This document shows, in pieces, positions 11,301 through 21,505 of a DNA stretch of 64,000 bases. Both the position numbers and the translations under genes were made by a program. Below the pieces are notes generated by a model, which worked only from the letters and a program-made list of their open reading frames with translations, was not told the origin of the DNA and made no database searches. Each line of letters opens with the position of its first letter. Positions within the stretch are counted from its first letter, which is position 1. The stretch is from Periplaneta americana (lineage: Eukaryota > Arthropoda > Insecta > Blattodea > Blattidae). Location: the NCBI RefSeq assembly GCF_040183065.1, contig NC_091132.1:161346602-161410601 (forward strand). The letters run 5' to 3'.

Positions 11301-12434
11301 ACTTAGATATTCTTTCCACTTATGATACTTATAATTGTTAGTGTTGCAGTTAGCCATAGTAGCGGAGCTGTAAAATTCTGCGAAAAAATTCCTGAGGAGG
11401 ACGACGGCAAGAAATACGAATGTGACATTTGCGGAATGTTTTTTCTCGACTTTGCAAGACTCAAAGGTCATCACCTCTTACTTAAATGTAACAAGCAATT
11501 CAATTGCGATGTGTGTGGAAAGTGTTTTTCCCGATCGCGGGATTTCGAAAAGCATTCACGCATTCACTCAAGCGAGAAATCGTTCAGTTGTGACGTTTGT
11601 GGAAAGTGCTTTTCAAAGTCCTACGATCTCAAGAGGCATTTACTCGTGCACACTAACGAGAGGCCATTCAGTTGTGACGTGTGTGGAAAGAGTTTTTTGT
11701 CCTTGGCTCATCTCGAGAGACATTCACACGTGCACACAGGCGCGAAACCATTCAGTTGTAACCTGTGTGGGAAGTGCTTTTCAAACTCAGACAATCTGAA
11801 GAAGCATTCACGCGTGCACACAAGCGAGAAACCATACAGTTGTGACGTGTGTGGGAAGTGCTTTTCTACCTCAGACTATCTCACGAGGCATTCACGTGTG
11901 CACACAAACGAGAGGCCATACAGTTGTGATGTGTGTGGAAAGAGTTTTTCGCGCTTGGCTCATCTCGAGAGGCATTCACTCGTGCACACAGGCGCGAAAC
12001 CATTCAGTTGTGACGTGTGTGGGAAGTGTTTTTCATACTCGTACAATCTCAAGAAGCATTCAGGCGTACACACAGTCGCGAAACCATTCAGTTGTAACGT
12101 GTGTGGGAAGTGTTTTTCAAACTCCTACAATCTCAAGAGGCATTCACGCGACCACACAGGCCCAAAACCATTCAGTTGTAACGTGTGTGGGAAGTGCTTT
12201 TCGTACTCCTACAATCTCAAAAGGCATTCACGCGTGCACACAGGCCCAAAACCATTCAGTTGTAACGTGTGTGGGAAGTGCTTTTCAAACTCCGACAACC
12301 TCAAGAAGCATTCACGCGTGCACACAAACGAGAGGCCATTCAGTTGTGACGTGTGTGGAAAAAGTTTTTCGCAGTTGGCACATCTCGAGAGGCATTCACT
12401 CGTGCACTCTGGCCCGAAACCAATTCAGTTGTGA
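3254..12434 (+). CDS. C2H2 zinc-finger protein, copy 1 (spliced, frameshifted near its end)
   Basis: Predicted coding exons are 3259-3351, 4757-4894, 5216-5295 and 11342-12434, joining in frame to 467 residues. The first three encode an acidic leader (MDVIKMEPGSDP, then EGNLLDLDVTK, then EEFCELDQVKE), a pattern recalled from many cockroach zinc-finger genes. The last exon encodes a degenerate first finger plus eleven C2H2 fingers. Each exon is flanked by AG and GT and the phases match those of copies 2 and 3. The likely role is sequence-specific DNA binding in the nucleus, with the leader a possible protein-interaction region; no KRAB, ZAD or BTB domain is seen. One extra A near 12423 shifts the frame, giving ...KPIQL and a stop where the other copies run on through more fingers. 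Intron 3 is enlarged by a LINE and a Tigger element. It may still be expressed as a shorter protein. Confidence 0.7.
4484..4491 (+). other. Empty hAT target site in unit 1
   Basis: A single GTTATTTA lies here, at the position where unit 3 has two copies flanking its hAT element. Unit 2 has the same single copy at 24958-24965. Confidence 0.8.
4757..4894 (+). CDS. Coding exon B, copy 1
   Basis: 138 nt, 46 residues (EGNLLDLDVTKVKTECIDHR and onward), between TTTCAG and GTGAGT, in phase 0 on both sides. The residues are mainly acidic and include a KTEC motif. Confidence 0.75.
5216..5295 (+). CDS. Coding exon C, copy 1
   Basis: 80 nt between CTACAG and GTGAGT, encoding EEFCELDQVKEVKLEG and onward to an AG that is completed by the first base of the finger exon to give Ser. 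Confidence 0.75.
5296..6672 (+). other. Intron 3, first part, unit 1
   Basis: Intronic sequence that aligns with units 2 and 3 and has a short AT/TTA-rich run near 6220-6265. No gene is seen. The alignment to the other units stops at about 6672, where the LINE begins. Confidence 0.6.
6673..7450 (+). mobile_element. 5'-truncated LINE (RTE-like), forward
   Basis: The reading frame covers the C-terminal part of a reverse transcriptase polyprotein, starting at [11 protein letters not shown] and including VLYGCETWTL and the basic RPEGKGPLGRARRR tail. A stop at about 7293 and later frame changes make it non-functional. The 3' end is a run of GTAA repeats, a tail type typical of RTE-clade LINEs. 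The catalytic YADD part is missing through 5' truncation. The left junction coincides with the loss of about 1.2-1.3 kb of host intron relative to units 2 and 3. Confidence 0.75.
7811..8047 (+). mobile_element. tRNA-derived SINE nested in the Tigger element
   Basis: It starts GTCGACCTGG and carries B-box-like GGTTCGATCCC, a conserved body (ACTCCTGCGGGACAAAAT) and a T-rich end. It is flanked by TCATCATATA at 7801-7810 and 8048-8057. The same family occurs nested in the LINEs of units 2 and 3. Confidence 0.85.
8283..8312. repeat. (TA)n microsatellite
   Basis: An uninterrupted TA dinucleotide run inside the Tigger element. Confidence 0.9.
8412..10640 (-). pseudogene. Tigger/pogo transposase, degenerate
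   Basis: The minus-strand order is: an N-terminal helix-turn-helix start (MVLKRPVFQYPEEK, about 10630), a CENP-B-like second HTH (10480-10217), the DDE domain (10283-9588), a C-terminal extension (9619-9323), and a Cys/Lys-rich tail (9076-8412). The first catalytic Asp is in FNADESGFLL and the second in VIMFVDVHRS. The third is lost: after LMQP a small deletion removes the expected Cys-Asp and shifts frame. Another deletion removes part of the first HTH near 10535. The tail (WVECDKCKDTYNFKCIPKSH, then CVTFHCHNC) resembles a PHD finger and is split by a SINE. Its start and end differ from pogo of flies in carrying this tail, as some insect relatives do. It cannot make an active enzyme. Confidence 0.8.
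8610..8865 (-). mobile_element. tRNA-derived SINE inserted in the transposase tail
   Basis: A second SINE family in reverse orientation, with B-box-like sequence GGGAATCGAACCC (as its complement) near 8800 and a T-run at its left end. CATGTGACTTTGG flanks it at 8597-8609 and 8866-8878. It interrupts the PHD-like tail between the codons for PKSH and NAFRL. Confidence 0.8.
11342..12434 (+). CDS. Finger exon, copy 1 (degenerate first finger plus 11 C2H2 fingers)
   Basis: The exon opens with VAVSHSSGAVKFCEK, then an acidic PEEDDGKKYE and a first finger whose last ligand is Cys (CDICG...GHHLLLKC). Eleven regular 28-residue fingers follow, with linkers such as HTGAKPF and HTNERPF. The helix cores run RDF, YDL, AHL, DNL, DYL, AHL, YNL, YNL, YNL, DNL, AHL. 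The three adjacent YNL fingers are nearly identical at the DNA level, so they look like recent internal duplication. Finger structure ends at 12434 after a frameshift. The acceptor is TTGTTAG at 11335-11341. Confidence 0.8.
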
Positions 12435-13110
12435 CGTGTGTGGGAAGTGTTTATCCAGCTCTTCAAGTCTTAAAAGGCATTCAATTGGGACGTTTGTGCA
12501 AAGTGTTTTTTGCTCTGGAACTATCTCCATAAGCATATATTCCTACACTCAGGCGTGAAACCATTCAGTTGTGACGTCTGCGGAATGAGTTTTTCGTGCT
12601 CCGGACATTTGAATATGCACTCTGCGTACACACAGGGAAGAAGCCATTCGTTTGTGACGTGTGTGGCAACTGTTATACGAGGTCTTCAGATCTAAAGAAG
12701 CATTCCCACGTTCACAAGACATGAAGCCATTCAATTGTGACGTATGTGGAATGTGTTCTTCTCGCTCGGAATATCTCTTTATGCATTCACGTGTTCAGAC
12801 AGACGAGAAGCCGTTTAGTTGTAAAGTTTGTGGAAAGGATGTTTGCTCTTGAAATATATTAATGTGCATTTACGTATACACAGTTGAGAAGTTGTGATGT
12901 GTCTGGGAAGTGTTTGCACGATCTGTTAATCTCCAGATGCTCTTCTGAGAAAAACCGTTCTGTTGTGTTTTGTTTGGAATGGATTTTTCACGCTCGGAAT
13001 ATTTTAATGTGTATTCACGTTTGCACACATAAGAGGACCTGTTCAGTTGTGATGTGTGTGGAATGGGTTTTTTATGACCCAAACATGTTCATATACATTC
13101 ACGCGTGTAC
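12423..13110 (+). pseudogene. Decayed C-terminal fingers downstream of copy 1
   Basis: Finger codons continue after the stop in shifting frames: [36 protein letters not shown], a [15 protein letters not shown] piece, then CDVCGMCSSRSEYLFMHS (12734 onward) and a last CKVCGKD. The first pieces correspond to the last four fingers of copies 2 and 3, with one fusion deletion. The more distal pieces extend past the stop used by those copies, so the ancestral array was longer. Confidence 0.75.
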
Positions 13111-14178
13111 TTAACTATATTTCATTATCTATACTTAAATATCCTATTCTTTAATCATTATATAATTTTATTATGCTAGCTTTAAATTTTCCTCCAGCAG
13201 GAACCTCTTTGTTCTTAATTTTTATAATATATTGTCTTTTTTTTTTTCTTTGTCACGCAAGGATTTTCTGTAAATCTTGGAAATAAGGACGAAAAATTTC
13301 AAAATTTAAACAAGAATATCAAAAAAGTCAAATGACGTACTGTATGTTATTTTTAAAACAAATTTTAACGCCGTAATATAACATTGGACACTATAAAATT
13401 AATTACTAAGCAGCATTTTATATTGTATTAATATTATATTGATTACTTTAAATTATTATTAGTAATTACTTACCCCCTTTCAGATGATGAAAATGTCGCT
13501 TGAAGCGCGCTGTTTTGATGCCCTTCACCGAATCCCTTTTTACGTATCAGCAATAATACACCAGTTTTGCTTTGTTTCATTTGCCCTGGTACCTTATTTC
13601 CATATTTTTCAAATCCTGATCACCGTAGAATGCATTACTCAGTTAATTAATAGATATATGCGGTTGATTGCCGCATTCATTATCTACTTTTGGAATTCTG
13701 CTCTTTGGTACTCCAGTTTTACCGGAAATAGTTTTATTGCACTCCTGAAGAGACTTTCTATTCACAATATAAACAAACATTTAAGACATATCTACGAATT
13801 TCAAGATGTACCATTCGAATAAATATAGAAATGAAGTGACTTTCATTTTCTCAATTTTCCCTAGTACTGGTAATATTAAAAAAAGTAAAATTTAGCTTTT
13901 CTTTTTTCATAACATTTAATGATATTGTTTTATAACGTTTTAGTGATACTATTATGTCTAAATTACCAGCTTTAACATAGTAGTAGTAATAATAATAATA
14001 ATAACCTATAGAAATACAGACAAATATGGACGTCACATGTGATCAGAATGCCTCGTTCTAGAATTCCACGCCAAATTTTAAATTACCATCCTGTGGGCAA
14101 GACATCCTTGGACAGAATCTTCAAGCATTGGCAAGAGAGCATAACGGGCCACTAGGCCCAATACATGCAAGGATGATG

Positions 14179-14222
<44 letters not shown>

Positions 14223-14817
14223 TATGATGAAGATGATAATATTTTGACATTTTCGTGAGTTTCGAAAAATGAATATGTATATTTAGTAAATTGGAATTGT
14301 TGAAGCGAAACTACATATGGGCTTTGTAACTATCCATAGTGGGGACTAAAAACTATAAATAGATTCTCTGTAGCAGAATAGTTGCACACCAGTGTTATTA
14401 TTCTTGTACTCAAACCAGTCTAGTCTGCACGATAGAAGTTGGCCAAAAAGAAACTTCACCCAAGAATATTGTTCCAGGAATATTCGCCCAAATTGATTAC
14501 ACCCAACTATTGTCATTCTTACAATCACTCACGGGAAATTCACCCACTGCGGTGAAGTTTAGTTCATTCATAGTTAATATACTTTTAGCAATTCGTTTCC
14601 GTGGTAAATTTTGTATTCAGAAATGTCTTAATCTATATGATTATTTGAAGTTCTTTCTTAACAATTCAAAATTTCTTTCCGTGGTTGTACGTTTATTGCA
14701 GAATTCTTAAGTTTAGATGACTATTTTGAAGGTATAAATTTTCAATGGATATTCGTGGAGAAATTATTCCACGTATATTACTGATTCATAAAGTTTATAT
14801 GTACAACCTTCACTCCA
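13111..14817 (+). other. 3' region, unit 1
   Basis: Aligned with units 2 and 3. An AATAAA conserved in all three units lies at 13818-13823 and may be the poly(A) signal. The uninterrupted Helitron target is at 13218/13219 and the single Mutator target GTACAAC at 14801-14807. AAT/ATA repeats occur at about 13983-14002 and 14166-14222. An open 112-codon frame at 13484-13822 is not considered a gene. Confidence 0.5.
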
Positions 14818-15664
14818 GAAATGCCAATCGAACCAAGGGAAATGTGTTTGCAGAAGGAAAACTCATGGCGCAAAAGGGGCGACCACAGGAGCACCAAATG
14901 ATTCCTATGTAGAAGTGAAGTATATAAAGTAGCTGAAGATGTCCATTCTCTACCACAAGAAGAGGTGTAAGCAGTGCGTCGATGTACAGCACTAAACCAT
15001 CGGCTCCAGCTCAGATTACTGAACGTGTACTGCAGCGGGTGCCATCAGACATGCTTCAGTTTTTCCTCTGAGGGATTCCCTAAAAGAACTATAAACCAAA
15101 GGCGCCAAAGGAACTTTTATGCCAACCCAAAATCTAACCGAGATCTTCGAGTCATACCAGCAGAATTGCTGTCTTAGAATTTGTTCCTGTCGAAGATGTA
15201 CCAGCGTGTTTTCATACTGTTCTCCAGAGATGCCCAGAATGATGACAGTTTTCGTCAAATATTTCAAGGCCACCTGCATTGGGATTACTGCAGGAGGGCG
15301 TCGGCCTGCTACAGTAGCTCGATATCCTCCTCACTTATGGAATCAGTTCGAAGCAACTAGGTCAAGTGAACCACGCACATTAACACAGAAGCATGGCACA
15401 ACGGCTTCCAGAACATTGCTTGTAAGAAACATCCCACTGTACAGTATACAATCTCATACATTATTTAAATAATGAGCAATCCGATGTAGACAGAATGATC
15501 CAGGAGTTGGATCTACGTCGAAGAGTAAAATAAGCACGAGAACTAAAATATAAAAGCTTAAATATAATGCTGCAAAATATTTCACAAAGGTATGATGAAT
15601 CCAAAGACGAAGGACATGTAGTTGAATACTTGGGTGCCTGTGGTTACAACATTCAAATCTGAAT
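14818..15664 (+). pseudogene. FLYWCH/MULE transposase remnant, unit 1
   Basis: Frames recall the C-terminal part of FLYWCH-containing Mutator-like transposases: a short PKSNRDLRVIPAELL piece, then TCIGITAGGRRPATVARYP and HLWNQFEATRS. The central part with the catalytic acids is absent here and in the other two units, and the frame is broken several times. Confidence 0.6.
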
Positions 15665-16075
15665 AAATCCATCCAAGACTCGGTTTCTGCAATAAAATGG
15701 GATTAAAGTTTTTCAGGAGATATGTAAACTATTCAGAACTTCGTTCCACCTAAATTATTGCAATATCAATTTTAAAAATATATAAAATTATAACTACTGT
15801 ATATGTGAATTTCCTCTGTTCTAATTTTCCCTTGGGTCAATTTGTACGGGTGAATTCTCCATTGTGTGTCCATTGTCCATGTGTCAAATTTCATTTGGGT
15901 GAATATTCTTTTATGTGAACCAGCACCGATATAAATGTACTTAAACAATACGAAATATACAAACATATATGGGAAAAATGAGGTAGGCATACTTAGGAAA
16001 CTGATTATATTCACTTGTTCATTACTCAATTACTAATATACTGTTTGGAAGATTTAGGTTTATACTGTACAAAAA

Positions 16076-16610
16076 AATTGATTAAATGGCGATCTTACTC
16101 GTGTTAATTGTGTAAGCATGTCCGGCTTACAGCTGTTTCGGTGCTTCTTCACACCATCTTCAGAGCCTACTAGATCTCGGCGTCATCTCGAACTTCGCTG
16201 CCTGTTGTGTGGGTCCGTTCGATTGTTGAAAATTGTTGAAATGTGGTGTCAAATAGTGTGTGTGTTCTGAAATTGATCTGTGTGTTGAGACTTTGATCAG
16301 GGTGTGTTTTAGTATGTAAGTATATTTCATATTGTTCCAGTGTGTTGACTTTTTGGTTTTTGGGTTGTATGTGTAGGATTTCCATGTCTGTATATGTGTT
16401 ATTGTATGTGTGGTTGGCATTAGTTATGTGTTCGACATATGTAGATGTACTGTGTTCTCTGGTTGTTGCTTTAATGTGCTCTTTGTATCGAGTTTGGCAT
16501 GATCTGCCTGTCTGTCCAATGTAGAAACTGTCGCAATTATTGCATGTGAGTTTGTATACGCCGCACATCCTTACATAATTAACACGAGTAAGGTCGCCAT
16601 TTAATCAATT
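16076..16610 (-). mobile_element. Penelope-like GIY-YIG fragment bounded by inverted repeats, unit 1
   Basis: The minus-strand frame (16568-16170) starts MCGVYKLTCNNC and reads FYIGQTGRSCQTRYKEH, the GIY-YIG nuclease signature with the CxxC pair seen in Penelope-like retroelements. No reverse transcriptase part precedes it. A 41-nt inverted repeat with two mismatches lies at 16076-16116 and 16570-16610. The frame is open in this unit. The element is shared by all three units, so it predates the array. Confidence 0.75.
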
Positions 16611-16724
16611 ATTTATATTCAAGTGTTAAAAATAGTGTACGAAAGATTCAAATGGATTATACTGTAAGTTACTACTTAAAACGTATATAGGCATAGAGTT
16701 TTTGCTGATCAACGTCTGAATAAA

Positions 16725-17160
16725 TTTGTTATGTATTTTCATTACAATTTAAACAACAAAATAACTATTTTCGTTATGGATAAATATTTCAGAACAGATG
16801 CTGATAGTGGTTTTGATTTGGCTAACAATGCATGGACTCATTGGCTGAAGATTTTTGATAATATTTTATCTACAGTTTTGAATAAGTTACTCTTTCAGAT
16901 TGGAACAAGTTAAATCTGATCAATTATGCATCTAATTCTGTTTATGGTTGTATATGTGAAATTAGTAGCCTACATATTTATGAATTTGCCTTAGCCACTC
17001 TCAATGCTCCACATATAGCCCTGGAGAACGTAATGAAATATATACTAGACATTTACCTGCAAATAGAAGAGAGCTATGTGGACAACCTATAGCTCACTAT
17101 GGGCCTATTCAGACACTCCTAATTCTATGTAATACAGGAAACTACTGTATTTTAAAGCCG
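16725..17160 (+). mobile_element. Ty3/gypsy-like gag remnant, unit 1
   Basis: Frames recall gag of arthropod gypsy-type elements: a MDKY..DAD.DF.LANN.W.HWLK segment and, further on, ALATLNAP, then EIYTRHLPANRREL. It is an old broken fossil, with no LTRs or pol recognisable next to it, and is present in all three units. Confidence 0.5.
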
Positions 17161-18376
17161 TAAATCGACCTCTAAACAATTATATTCGTGACCTTTTTTT
17201 TTTTTTTTTTTTTTTTTTTTCTTCTGGACTCTATTCTTCTCAAATACGTCAGAGGGTTTTGTAAGGTAATACTCTCACACAGGCTTTACATTAGAAAATA
17301 AATAATTGTCGCAAAAATCCACAAATGAAAAAATAAATTTGTGTGAATAATAAGAAAATCTTGTAAAATATTCTAAATAATTATACAAAAAAAGATTAAA
17401 TTAATAAGATTTATAGAAACAAAAAGTTATGTAATTTGTTTCTTGGAGTTTTATTACTTTAAGTCCATCTTACCACACTGTAGATGTGCATATGCTAGTA
17501 AATCATTAGACGTAGGTGTGATTAGAATCCATTACAGCTGAATTGACATCACATCAAAATACGTTATTTTATGGGACTCTAAACATTCAAATTCCTTACC
17601 AGTAGGCTCTTCAAGATATATTAATAGCAGAGTGCTAACTCCTTTTACTCAAAGACGGTTTCTAATTACAGTTTTTACAAGATCTATGCAGCTAAATCCT
17701 CGCGCACAGTTTACTATATGCAATGGAATTACTGTATATAAGTCAATTAGAAAAAAATTGTTCACTTAACTTGATAACATACGTGAACTGTACCAAATTT
17801 TCCAAATCTATTCCAGAAAACTATTGCTCAATATTTTCTTGAACATTGCCCGTGCCGTTAGCATTTAATTTACATTCTGATTCTCCAGAACTGATTAGTT
17901 GAAACACATCTCTGATTTCAATTTCTCCATTACCATCTTCGTTTCTTTAGTCCAATGTGGTTGTCACATTTTTGCACATTTACATTCAAAATTTGTTGCA
18001 TATTTAGAAGACAAGTAGCAAAATGCGAGAAAACTGTGCTGTCACAGTACGGCAAGCTGTGGAAGATGTTTGAACTGAGAACTTTCCTATAAGGACAGAC
18101 AAAAACTGTCAAATTCGTACCGTAGTGCACTATTCTCTGCTTCTACTGCTAACGGAAAACTTAAACTAAAACTAAACAGAAGAATCTCCTTATTCAGAAT
18201 GTGCATCCACTCCTGATTTACAGCCTAATGCACCACACTATTTCGACATGATAATGTTAAAATTAAACAGTCATTTTATTAAAATACGTTTCTCTTTCGC
18301 CTAAACATCCATCTCCCATGTTAATATGAAGGAGAGAGAGATGCGATTCAATAGTGCCAATAATGCGAAGTAAAAC
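17161..18376. other. Intergenic segment at end of unit 1
   Basis: AT-rich, with a T-run at about 17196-17220. It is conserved in the other units but has no recognisable gene. Confidence 0.5.
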
Positions 18377-18812
18377 TTCACGTTTTTGTCAGAATTTATA
18401 TACAGCCGTGGACGAATTTGGAAGAAAGAGAGGGAAACGGGAGGAACCGCTTTAAAAAGCACAGTTGAAGGTGTGCTTGCAAGGGAGTTTAGGGCTGAGA
18501 AAAATTGAATATGTGATCTCCAAGCCTGTTAGCCACTTTTCTCTCTCTGGTTTCGTTCCTCCACTGAAAGTAATTTTGAATGTGAAAAGCCGGAATTGGA
18601 CGTAAATTAATTGATACGACATAAAAGGGGCAGCGGCAGGCGTTACAGGAGTTGACTAAAGCGTAACAATAACAAACGCCGAAAGGTGTTAGTTGTACAT
18701 TGAGAGGTACTTTGTCCTTTCACAGTGCCAGTGGAGTCCAGTAAACTCGCTCATATGACAAGTATGATTTTCGATGGCTTACCTAAGAGCGGCAGAAGAA
18801 AGACCAGGATTT
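18377..18812 (+). promoter_or_regulatory. Leader region and non-coding exon 1, copy 2
   Basis: Conserved 5' block starting TTCACGTTTTTG, with TTATATA shortly after, ending at the donor AGGATTT|GTAAGT (GT at 18813). The start of transcription is not determinable. Confidence 0.5.
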
Positions 18813-19853
18813 GTAAGTCTGAACTGTAAAAGTCCCCTCTGCGAATAAAGTGGGGTAACGGCGCTCATGTAACAGGCAGCTAAGCCAGTGCATCTTTGTC
18901 GAAAATTGTTTGCAATATTATCGGAATCTCTATGGGCAAAGGTATGTAGGTCCGTTGCCCATTTCTTTTAGTGTTCATCCAGTAAGCGTCTAAGAGGCTT
19001 AGGAAATCCTTTGGCAGGATGAATTTGTATACAGGCATTGTGTATCCAGTTTATAATGTTCACATTACTGGGCATAGGTAATCCAGAAACCTACGCGTCA
19101 CGGTCTTCTATGTGAATTGATATCCAGCCAGCTTAGTTATTCTTGCTAGAAGATTCTTTTGGGTCAATATAAAAATTTTGTAATAGCTAATTATTCTGTG
19201 CCAATTTTGGTCTTACCTAGTGCTTAAGATTAACGCTCCAAAGCAGGTATGTAAATGGAAATATTTCAGTGCCCAGTGGGCAATATTACCGTTGCATTTT
19301 CTTCCGCAAATGTTAGGAGTTAACGACATCCACATACTTTCTTCATGTCTTTCAATCCGTTGTGCTCTATATCGGCTTGTACTAGAGACTTGTATTTCTT
19401 TCCTTGTGTAGCATTATGTATAGTGTATTTCGGCACATGTTTTCACTTATTTAGTATGGCATACAGTTGATTGTTGCTTACCAATTATATGTTGTATTGT
19501 CACATTCTTTTTGCAGTATTTGTGTTTGAAACTTGTGTCTTGTGTATATTACTCTCCGCATTAATGATTATAAGCAGCGTCTAAATGTTGATAGAGAATG
19601 TTATACTCTAATTACGCAGGAAGAAACAAGTACACAATACCGAAGGAGCGAATATTTCGTATACCGGTTCTTATGACGTCATCTTATTTACTCGGAAATA
19701 AAAACGAAATTACACTCGAGACCTCCCCACTCCCCAACTCTCTTTCACTTCCTCTTCTATGTGTCACATCTTATATATGTTAGATCACTCAAAATATCAC
19801 TTATTTGACACATTACTTATATGTTATCTAAATTGAATCGACTGCAATGTATA

Positions 19854-21287
19854 TTACTTACTGGCTTTTAAGGAACCCGAAGGTTCATTCCCGCCTTCAC
19901 ATAAGCCCGCCACTCGTCCCTATCCTGAGCAAGATTAATCCATTCTCTATCATCATTTCCCACCTCCCTCTAATCCATTTTAATATTATCGTCCCATCTA
20001 CGTCTCGGCCTCCCTAAAGGTCATTTTCCCACCGGCTTGCCAACTAACACTCTATATGCATTTCAGGATTCGCCCATACGTGCTACATGCACTGCCTATC
20101 TCAAACGTCTGGATTTAATGTTCCTAATTATGTCAGGTGAAGAATACAATGCGTGCAGTTTTGTGTTGTGTAACTTTCTCCATTCTCCTGTAACTTCATC
20201 CCTCTTAGCCCCAAACATTTTCCTAACCACCTTATTCTCAAACACCCTTAATCTGTGTTCCTCTCTCAAAGTTAGAGTCCAAGTTTCACAACCATACAGA
20301 ACAACCAGTAATATAACTGTTTTATAACTTCTAACTTTCAAGTCGACCTGGTTAGCAGGTTGGTATAGCGCTGGCCTTCTATGTTCAAGGTAGCGGGTTC
20401 GATCCCGGGCCAGGTCGATGGCATTTAAGTGTGCTTAAATGCGACAAGCTCATGTCAGTAGATTTACTGGCATGTAAAAGAACTCCAGCGGGACAAAATT
20501 CCGGCAAATCCGGCGAAGCTGATATAACCTCTGCAGTTGCGAGCGTCTTTAAATAAAACTTAACATTTTCTAACTTTCAGATGTTTCAAAAGCAGACTGG
20601 ATGATAAAAGTTTCCCAATCGAATAATAACTGGCATTTCCCATATTTATTCTGTGTTTAATTTCCTCCCGAGTATCGTTTATATTAGTTACTGTTGCTCC
20701 TAGATATTTGAACTTCTCCACCTCTTGAAAAGATAAATTTCCGATTTTTATATTTCCATTTCGTACAATATTCTCGTCACGAGACATAATCATATACTTT
20801 GTTTTTCGGGATTTATTTCCAAACCTATCTCTTTACTTGCTTCAAGTAAAATTCCCCTGTCTTCCCTAATCGTTTGTGGATTTTCTCCTAACATATTCAC
20901 GTCATCCGCATAGACAAGCAGTTGATGTAACCTGTTGAATTCCAAACCCTCTCTGTTATGCTGGACTTTCCTAATGGCATACTCTAGAGCAAAGTTAAAA
21001 CGTAAAGGTGATAGTGCATCTCCTTTCTTTAGCCCACAGTGAATTGGAAACGTATCTGACAGAAACTGACCTATACGAACTCTGCTGTACATTTCACTGA
21101 GGCAGATTTTAATTCATCGAACTAGTTTCTTGGGGATACCAAATTCAATAAGAATATCATATAAAACTTCTCTCTTAACCGAGTCATATGCCTTTTTGAA
21201 ATCTATGAATAACTGATGCACTGTACTCTTATACTCCCATTTTTTTCTCCTTTCCCTGTCGAATACAAAATATCTGGTCAATAGCAA
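19854..21287 (-). mobile_element. 5'-truncated LINE (RTE-like), reverse, shared with unit 3
   Basis: The minus strand encodes reverse transcriptase pieces: [30 protein letters not shown] (catalytic YADD), then [11 protein letters not shown], and further downstream VLYGCETWTLTLREEH. The flanks GCAATGTATATTA (left) and GCAATGCATATTA (right) are the target duplication; unit 1 has one copy at about 2219. Several frame breaks and a nested SINE make it inactive. Confidence 0.85.
20341..20567 (+). mobile_element. SINE nested in the LINE, unit 2
   Basis: Same family as the one at 7811. It is flanked by TTCTAACTTTCA on both sides (20329-20340 and 20568-20579). The same insertion exists in unit 3, so it predates the split of units 2 and 3. 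Confidence 0.85.
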
Positions 21288-21505
21288 TGCATATTATATG
21301 TTCAAATTACTTACTTAGGTAAGTCTGATTGTTTTCGTGAATTCTTGTCCAAGTGACATGTTGCTAAGGTGTGTGATTTGAGTGGAAGCTGTGGTGCGTG
21401 TGGTAGGAAAGTTGGTCAGGGAGTATTTTGTGACAGTTGTAGAATGTGATTTCATTATGGAAGTAGTAACACTGCTAGTGATGTGGTTATTCTCTGTGAT
21501 AACTG

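Larger units (their letters stand above)
649..18376 (+). repeat. Tandem unit 1 of the zinc-finger gene array
   Basis: About 17.7 kb matching units 2 and 3 in order and orientation: leader exon, three small coding exons, finger exon, 3' fossils. Its start is cut by the LINE on the left. It lacks the LINE+SINE pair shared by units 2 and 3. It also lacks roughly 1.2-1.3 kb of intron 3 that the other two retain. Confidence 0.85.

Noticed and set aside
11500-12400. Regular repeats resembling a CRISPR array
   Set aside because: They are 84-bp finger codons in a eukaryotic gene, without separate spacers.
11422-12558. Long alternative-frame ORFs over the finger exons
   Set aside because: They are shadows of the C2H2 repeats; the 84-bp periodicity keeps secondary frames open.
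13484-13822. Conserved 112-codon ORF, also open at 55803-56141
   Set aside because: Most base differences between the two copies change the amino acid (about 25 of 112 residues), and the unit 2 version is broken. That is neutral drift of a 3' region, not a conserved protein.
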